Positions 59,156 to 64,000 of a stretch of DNA of 64,000 nucleotides are shown in pieces (positions within the stretch are counted from its first letter, which is position 1; every line of letters begins with the position of its first letter). The stretch comes from Cellvibrio sp. UBA7661. GTDB taxonomy: Bacteria > Pseudomonadota > Gammaproteobacteria > Pseudomonadales > Cellvibrionaceae. A program made the translations under genes and the position numbers. The notes under the pieces were generated by a model, which was not told the DNA's origin, did no database searches, and saw only the letters and a program-made list of their open reading frames with translations. The DNA is taken from contig DLHT01000018.1 of the NCBI GenBank assembly GCA_002483365.1, positions 1 to 64,000 of the forward strand. The letters run 5' to 3'.

Positions 59156-59890
59156 CTATTTGATTGCAATCAAAGAGGCAAAATTAAAACATTGGAACCA
59201 AACATCGACGCTATTGAATCCGGCCAAGCGTAAACGTTGGCGATGTGAGTCAAGTGTTTCAGGGACTAAATAATTTTCAATAGCTGCGCGTTTTTGCGCA
59301 ATTTCCAAATCGCTATAACCATTAGCGCGTTTAAAGTTATGGTGTAACTCAGTCATTAATTGTTGGTGCGGCTCGTCATCGAATACGACTTTTTCAGAGA
59401 TAATTAATACTCCCCCGGGGTTTAGCCCTGCGCAAATGCGGCGCAACATCTCCAACCGTTCTTCAATTGAAATAAACTGCAAAGTGAAATTTAACACTGC
59501 CATAGACGCATTATGGATCTTCACATCCTGAATTTGCGCTTCCATCAATTCCACTGGAATTTCACCGCTGTCTGCGGCGATTACTTGTGCGCAGCGGGCA
59601 ATCATCGCCGCTGAATTATCGACCCCGATGATTTTGCAATTAGCGGCCTGTATACGATGACGCATTGCCAGAGTGGCTGCACCAAGTGAGCAGCCCAAGT
59701 CATAGCATTGACTATTGGCTTGAACATAACGCTCTGCCAGATTGCCGATCATATTAATAATAGTGGCGTAACCTGGAACCGAACGTTTGATCATGTCAGG
59801 GAAAACGTCCACCACGCGTTGGTCAAATGCAAAGCGGCTAACGTCTGCCAGTGGATTGGCGTAAATAGTATCGGAATTGTTCTTTTGCAT
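59156..59890 (-). CDS. cmoA: Carboxy-S-adenosyl-L-methionine synthase CmoA
   Basis: CmoA makes carboxy-SAM from SAM and prephenate. The pattern FDQRVVDVFPDMIKRSVPGY, YDLGCSLGAATLAMRHRI, IIGVDNSAAMIARC, MAVLNFTLQFISIEERLEML and the C-terminal WFQCFNFASLIAIK are all family hallmarks. From the ATG at 59890 it is 244 residues, as in E. coli (247). An upstream in-frame ATG at 59914 would add eight residues. It is the first gene of the cmoA-cmoB unit. Confidence 0.96.
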   Translation of the reverse strand: MQKNNSDTIYANPLADVSRFAFDQRVVDVFPDMIKRSVPGYATIINMIGNLAERYVQANSQCYDLGCSLGAATLAMRHRIQAANCKIIGVDNSAAMIARCAQVIAADSGEIPVELMEAQIQDVKIHNASMAVLNFTLQFISIEERLEMLRRICAGLNPGGVLIISEKVVFDDEPHQQLMTELHHNFKRANGYSDLEIAQKRAAIENYLVPETLDSHRQRLRLAGFNSVDVWFQCFNFASLIAIK

Positions 59891-60048
59891 AATGCTGACT
59901 GGTTGGTGGCACATTTATCAGGAGGTAATGGTGCGCGCATTGTACTCTGCAAATGTTTATGACAACAAATTAAGAAGTTCATAAAAGTGTCATATTCCTG
60001 AAGGAATATTTAATAAATCGATTCTTATCCGTTATAAGTTGTCTATCT

Positions 60049-61827
60049 ATGTCTTTGCAGAGTCCCGTCCTGAATCCTCTAACCCTGCAACAAGAGTTGA
60101 GGCGCTTGATTGAGTTCAAGCTGCTTACGCCAGTATTTCAACCAATTATAGCGCTAGAGAATCCCCGCATTATTGGCTATGAAGCTCTAATCCGTGGTCC
60201 GCAAGAGAGTGCGCTTCATAAGCCGGATCTGCTGTTTTCTATCGCGCGCGAGTCACGCTTGTTGGCAAGTTTGGAATTTGCCTGCCGGGAGGTGTCTTGC
60301 GAGCGTTTTGCCGAGTTGGAGTTGCCGGGCAAATTATTTTTAAATATGAGCCCTATTAGCTTCACTGACAGCCAATATCGCGATGGAGTTACCCGTGAAA
60401 TTTTACAGCGTGTAGGGCTGGATGCGGAACGCGTAGTATTTGAGTTGACCGAGAGTCAGCCACTGGATGAGCTTGATTTACTGAGGGCAGCATCTGATCA
60501 CTTCCAGCGTCAAGGATTTGCAGTTGCGCTGGATGATTTGGGCGCGGGCTATGCAGGTTTGCGTGTATGGAGTGAGTTGTGCCCTGATTATGTCAAAATT
60601 GATCGGCACTTTATTAGTGGTATAGATAAAGATCCTGTGAAGCGCGAATTTGTGCGTGCCATGTTGGATATTGCCCATCGTATTGGTCATAAAGCAATTG
60701 CAGAGGGAATTGAAACGGCGGCAGAGTTTAATACGCTGATGGCAATGGGGGTTGAGTATGCACAAGGATATTTTATTGCCCATCCCCATGCAGATCCCTC
60801 TACAGTCCTGCCTGAAAAAATAACGCAGCTGGCAGGTATGTCCAGACCGCGCTATCAAGACCACTTTACCCGCACAGTAAGTGAGATCGTCACAGACTCT
60901 GTGAGTATTTGTTCAACTGAATCTGCCGAAAACGTGGTGAAAATGTTTCGTGCGGACGTTCGTTTGAGCTGTGTTCCGGTAGTTGATGGTGATACACCAT
61001 TGGGAATGGTGAGTCGCGCAGAGCTATTGAATATCTTTTCGCGTCGTTTTGCACATGAACTTCATGCCGATAAGCCAATTAAAGATTTTATTAGTTCTTT
61101 ATCAATTATTGTCGATATCAATACAGAACTTAAAGTAGTAGGACAAATTATCAGTGAAGATCCACAGCAAAATCTTAGCGTGGATTTTATTGTGTGCGAA
61201 CAGCAGCGCTATCGTGGTGTAGGTAAGGTGCGTGATTTATTGCGTGCGATTACAGAGGAAAAATTGCGCGCTGCGCGCCACAGCAACCCGTTAACGCAAT
61301 TACCCGGCAATGTTCCTTTATACGAATGTGTAGATCATTTGCTTTTGACCCAAAAGGAATTCGTTGTTGCTTACTGCGATATCAATCACTTTAAACCTTT
61401 TAATGATGCATTTGGTTATAGCGCAGGCGATGAGGTGATATTGCAGTTGGGGAAAATTCTGAGCGAGAGCGTTGATGAGCGATGTGATTTTGTTGGCCAT
61501 GTAGGGGGCGATGATTTTATCCTGGTGTTTTGCAGTGCCAATTGGCAACAGCGTTGCGAACAAATACTGCACAAATTTGAAAGTGTCAGCCGTCAATTTT
61601 TGCCTGGTAATTCACCTGAATATTGGAGTTTTGATCGGCAGGGGCGGCGGCAAAAATTTGGAGCATTGACCCTGGCAATAGGTTGCGTCCTTCCTGATGT
61701 AAATCTATGCAAAACCCATCATCAAGTTTCACAATTACTGGCTGAGGCCAAACACAGTGCCAAAATGCAGGGCGGTAACCAGTTATTTCAATCTCGCCGC
61801 CGCAATCCTTCTGTCGATGCGACCTGA
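60049..61827 (+). CDS. EAL-CBS-GGDEF c-di-GMP protein
   Basis: A 592-residue cytoplasmic protein with the order EAL (about 15-255), a pair of CBS domains (about 280-405) and GGDEF (about 415-585). The EAL domain is complete: E45 in GYEALIRG, FLNMSPISF, LDDLGAGYAG, VKIDRHFI and AEGIETAAEF. The GGDEF site reads GGDDF (486-490), a permitted variant, preceded by HV instead of the usual R-x, and the domain is shortened. So degradation of c-di-GMP is likely, synthesis possible. CBS pairs usually bind adenine nucleotides, suggesting control by energy state. No membrane segments. Followed by the receiver-TPR gene. Confidence 0.9.
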   Translation: MSLQSPVLNPLTLQQELRRLIEFKLLTPVFQPIIALENPRIIGYEALIRGPQESALHKPDLLFSIARESRLLASLEFACREVSCERFAELELPGKLFLNMSPISFTDSQYRDGVTREILQRVGLDAERVVFELTESQPLDELDLLRAASDHFQRQGFAVALDDLGAGYAGLRVWSELCPDYVKIDRHFISGIDKDPVKREFVRAMLDIAHRIGHKAIAEGIETAAEFNTLMAMGVEYAQGYFIAHPHADPSTVLPEKITQLAGMSRPRYQDHFTRTVSEIVTDSVSICSTESAENVVKMFRADVRLSCVPVVDGDTPLGMVSRAELLNIFSRRFAHELHADKPIKDFISSLSIIVDINTELKVVGQIISEDPQQNLSVDFIVCEQQRYRGVGKVRDLLRAITEEKLRAARHSNPLTQLPGNVPLYECVDHLLLTQKEFVVAYCDINHFKPFNDAFGYSAGDEVILQLGKILSESVDERCDFVGHVGGDDFILVFCSANWQQRCEQILHKFESVSRQFLPGNSPEYWSFDRQGRRQKFGALTLAIGCVLPDVNLCKTHHQVSQLLAEAKHSAKMQGGNQLFQSRRRNPSVDAT

Positions 61828-61918
61828 GTATTCCCACTCAATAAGCCAACAATAATAAGCCTAGCACTCGGGTAATCCTGAGCTATCCTTACTGTGATTT
61901 CTTTCTGGAGGTAAAGGC

Positions 61919-63565
61919 ATGGCTGATCTTGGCTATTACAAGATGCACGCGCTGATTATTGATGATTTCGAAAATTTCCGTGGCACACTTTATAAGATGT
62001 TGATGGATCTGGGGATAGGGAATGTTGATACAGCAGCAAGCGGCGAAGAGGCACTGCGTTTTTGCAGGGCACGCACCTACGACCTGATTCTCTGCGACAA
62101 CAACCTTGGCAAAGGCAAAAGTGGTCAGCAGGTGCTGGAAGAGCTTCGCTCGACCGACAACCCCTGTGCTGACAGTCTGTTTATACTGGTTTCGGCAGAA
62201 TCCAGTAAAAGCATCATTATGGCTGCCTATGACTATGAGCCCGATGCCTATCTTGCCAAGCCAATTACACCGAAAGCGCTTGACCAGCGTCTGAGTCGTT
62301 TAATTGAACAACGCGCTGAGTTAAAAGCAATTCAGGTAGCCCAAAAAGCGGGGGATAACCAACAGGCAATCAAACTCTGTAAAGAGCTTATCGCCAATGG
62401 AAGCCGCCACACCAATAGTTGCCAAAAATTATTGGGCCAACTTTATTTAACCAACAATGATGTGGCTGCTGCAGAAGAGCTGTATCGCACAGTGTTGGAT
62501 AATCGTGAATTGGAATGGGCTCAGTTGGGAATGGTGCGAACAAAATTGGCGCAGCATGATTATCTGGGCGCACAACAGTGGTTGGAAAATATTCTGCAGG
62601 GAAATCCCCTTTGCATGAAAGCGTATGATTTGCAGGCAGAGCTTTTCAAATTGCAAAATGATACGGAAGGCTTGCAAAATATTTTGCAGAAAGCCACTGA
62701 TATTTCACCTCTTTCTATTCTTAGGCAGCAAGCGTTAGGCGATGTTGCGCAACAAAATAATGATTTGGTTACGGCTGCAAACGCACTAAGGCGTGCAGTT
62801 AAACTTGGCGAGCACTCCTGTTTTGATAAAGCAGAGGTGCATTCATTATTTGCCCAAACAACAATTGATTTGCATTCAATCGATAAAGAGTTAGCCAAGC
62901 CTTTGGTTCGTGATGCAATTAATTGCATAGTGAATTATGAGGATAACTTCGGTAAAACCCAGCTCAAAAAAGCCGAATCATTACTCCTTGAAAGTCAATT
63001 GCAGGTATGTGCTGGCGATCAGCGTCGTGCACAAGAAGCATTGAGTAGTGCGCAAACTGTTTTAGGTAACACCAAGGATGCCGATGCGCTTCCTGTACAA
63101 ATTGAAATGGTTCGTGCCTTACGCGTTCTTGGTAAAACAGATGAGGCACAAAGACGCTTGGCGGATCTGTTACAGCATTATGCAAGTAATGAGGATCAAT
63201 TGCAGAAGTTGGATGTGTTGTTGGACGAACCGCGCAGTGAAAAAAACAAGCTGATGGTGGCGGAGATTAATAAAAAAGGTATTGCTGCCTATAACGCCAA
63301 AGATTTTTCCACAGCCGCAGATTCATTCAAAATTGCATTGCAAAAGCTACCTAACCATGTTGGTCTTCGGTTGAACTATGTGCAGGCTATGATCGACAAA
63401 TTGAAAAGTAATTTTGAACAGGCTACCAGCGAAAAAATACAGCAGGCCTTTACCAAAGCGAGTGCAATCATTTCCTCGCAGCATCCCCAATATCAACGTT
63501 ATCGCCAGTTGAGTGAGGTCTATACCAATTTGGTAAAAGCGTATGAAAAAAATAGTCGAGGTTAA
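61919..63565 (+). CDS. Receiver-TPR response regulator
   Basis: A 548-residue protein with a receiver domain (about 8-130; ALIIDDFENFRGTLYKML, acceptor D60 in YDLILCDNNLG, KPITPKALDQ) and a C-terminal series of TPR-like helix pairs (about 135-545; for example LLGQLYLTNNDVAAAEELYR and GIAAYNAKDFSTAADSFKIA). The output is therefore protein binding, not DNA binding. GGAGGTAAAG precedes the ATG. The kinase gene starts two bases after its stop, so the two form a pair. Target of the TPR part is unknown; the EAL-CBS-GGDEF protein upstream is a candidate. Confidence 0.9.
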   Translation: MADLGYYKMHALIIDDFENFRGTLYKMLMDLGIGNVDTAASGEEALRFCRARTYDLILCDNNLGKGKSGQQVLEELRSTDNPCADSLFILVSAESSKSIIMAAYDYEPDAYLAKPITPKALDQRLSRLIEQRAELKAIQVAQKAGDNQQAIKLCKELIANGSRHTNSCQKLLGQLYLTNNDVAAAEELYRTVLDNRELEWAQLGMVRTKLAQHDYLGAQQWLENILQGNPLCMKAYDLQAELFKLQNDTEGLQNILQKATDISPLSILRQQALGDVAQQNNDLVTAANALRRAVKLGEHSCFDKAEVHSLFAQTTIDLHSIDKELAKPLVRDAINCIVNYEDNFGKTQLKKAESLLLESQLQVCAGDQRRAQEALSSAQTVLGNTKDADALPVQIEMVRALRVLGKTDEAQRRLADLLQHYASNEDQLQKLDVLLDEPRSEKNKLMVAEINKKGIAAYNAKDFSTAADSFKIALQKLPNHVGLRLNYVQAMIDKLKSNFEQATSEKIQQAFTKASAIISSQHPQYQRYRQLSEVYTNLVKAYEKNSRG

Positions 63566-63567
63566 TT

Positions 63568-64000
63568 GTGAATTCTATATCTGATCATCATTCTGATAGT
63601 CATAACTCCGCACAGGTTCCTATTGATTTTGCATTCGTGCTGGCTTCGAGTGTGCACGATATGAAAAACTCATTGGGGATGTTGTTGCACACGCTTGCAG
63701 AAATGATGGAGAGCTCCCCACCAAAAGATGCCGAGCAAGCACGCTTTTTTTCGACATTGGAGTATGAGGCTGCGCGCATCAATGGCGAGCTGGTTCAGCT
63801 GCTATCACTCTACAAGATGGATGAGAAAACCTTGGCGATATTGATAGATGAGCATCATGCTATCGATATTATTGAAGAGCAAATTGCCCGGAATGATACC
63901 TTATTAAAATCACGCAATATTGATATACAAATCGATTGTGATCCTGATTTGGTTTGGTATTTTGATAATGAATTGGTGGGGGGCGTATTAAATAATTTGA
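63568..64000 (+). CDS. Histidine kinase, 5' part (cut by the window end)
   Basis: An open frame from the GTG at 63568 to the window end gives 144 residues, beginning with NSISDHHSDSHNS. SSVHDMKNSLGMLLHTLAEM carries the H-box (HDMKN, as in the HDLKN-type kinases), followed by a helical segment FFSTLEYEAARINGELVQLL and, at the end, GGVLNNL, which is the start of the ATPase N-box. No membrane segment or sensor precedes the H-box, so it is a soluble kinase, probably the partner of the receiver-TPR protein two bases upstream. The rest lies outside the window. Confidence 0.8.
   Translation, partial: MNSISDHHSDSHNSAQVPIDFAFVLASSVHDMKNSLGMLLHTLAEMMESSPPKDAEQARFFSTLEYEAARINGELVQLLSLYKMDEKTLAILIDEHHAIDIIEEQIARNDTLLKSRNIDIQIDCDPDLVWYFDNELVGGVLNNL

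Noticed and set aside
1..64000. CRISPR arrays, integrons, transposase genes or antiphage clusters
   Set aside because: No regularly spaced repeats, integrase or transposase frames, or known defence-gene sets were seen in the window.

Overview
The window looks like chromosomal DNA of a polarly flagellated gammaproteobacterium, most likely Cellvibrio or a close relative. This is inference. It rests on the pseudomonad-style order flgN-flgM-flgA / cheV-cheR / flgBCDE / flgFGHIJKL / flagellins / fliD, a cmoA-cmoB pair, many c-di-GMP and two-component proteins, a large ThuA/sorbosone-dehydrogenase/cytochrome lipoprotein and moderate GC content. Coding density is high and most neighbours are ordinary housekeeping genes.

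Layout. 1-360: the 3' end of a group II intron that enters from the left, with a clear domain V. 363-9500: a mixed accessory stretch with a Sel1-type protein, the SOS gene dinD behind a perfect LexA box, a PatB/MalY lyase, rimO, a small GNAT protein, an orphan prepilin, an OsmC protein, a LysR remnant, a pirin, pgm and a phage-type small protein. 9775-14400: alanine dehydrogenase, a membrane GGDEF-EAL protein, rsmE and tRNA-Arg(CCT). 14433-43405: the flagellar region. 43611-49517: an NeuA-like cytidylyltransferase, a lipoprotein, etfBA, a DUF2788 protein and a degenerate hybrid histidine kinase. 49744-59890: the ThuA fusion lipoprotein, a GGEEF diguanylate cyclase, a CpxAR-like system with a divergent CpxP-like gene, a flavodoxin, and cmoB/cmoA. 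60049-64000: an EAL-CBS-GGDEF protein, a receiver-TPR protein and the start of a histidine kinase cut by the window end.

Flagellar regulation can be read from the DNA. Near-perfect sigma-28 (FliA) promoters, all TAAA-N15-G(C/T)CG(A/C)TAA, precede flgM, cheV, the first flagellin gene and fliD. Sigma-54 sites (TGGCAC-N5-TTGCW) precede flgB and flgF, and a weaker one precedes the second flagellin gene. This gives the usual hierarchy: RpoN for rod, hook and rings, FliA for the late genes. It also suggests that the two flagellins belong to different classes.

The most unusual feature is protein size. Hook (FlgE, 834 residues), junction proteins (FlgK, 921; FlgL, 627), both flagellins (675 and 679) and cap (FliD, about 686) are all much longer than usual. 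Their extra central parts contain recognisably related modules, including one shared by FlgE and FlgK, one shared by FlgE, FlgK and both flagellins, and a tandem duplication inside FlgL. A MASE1-CHASE-PAS histidine kinase is placed between the second flagellin gene and fliD, and a CMP-sugar synthetase-like gene follows fliD. No fliS was found where it is usually expected. A second notable item is a hybrid kinase (47319-49517) that has lost its phospho-acceptor histidine, its N-box asparagine and the aspartate of its first receiver, but kept a normal last receiver.
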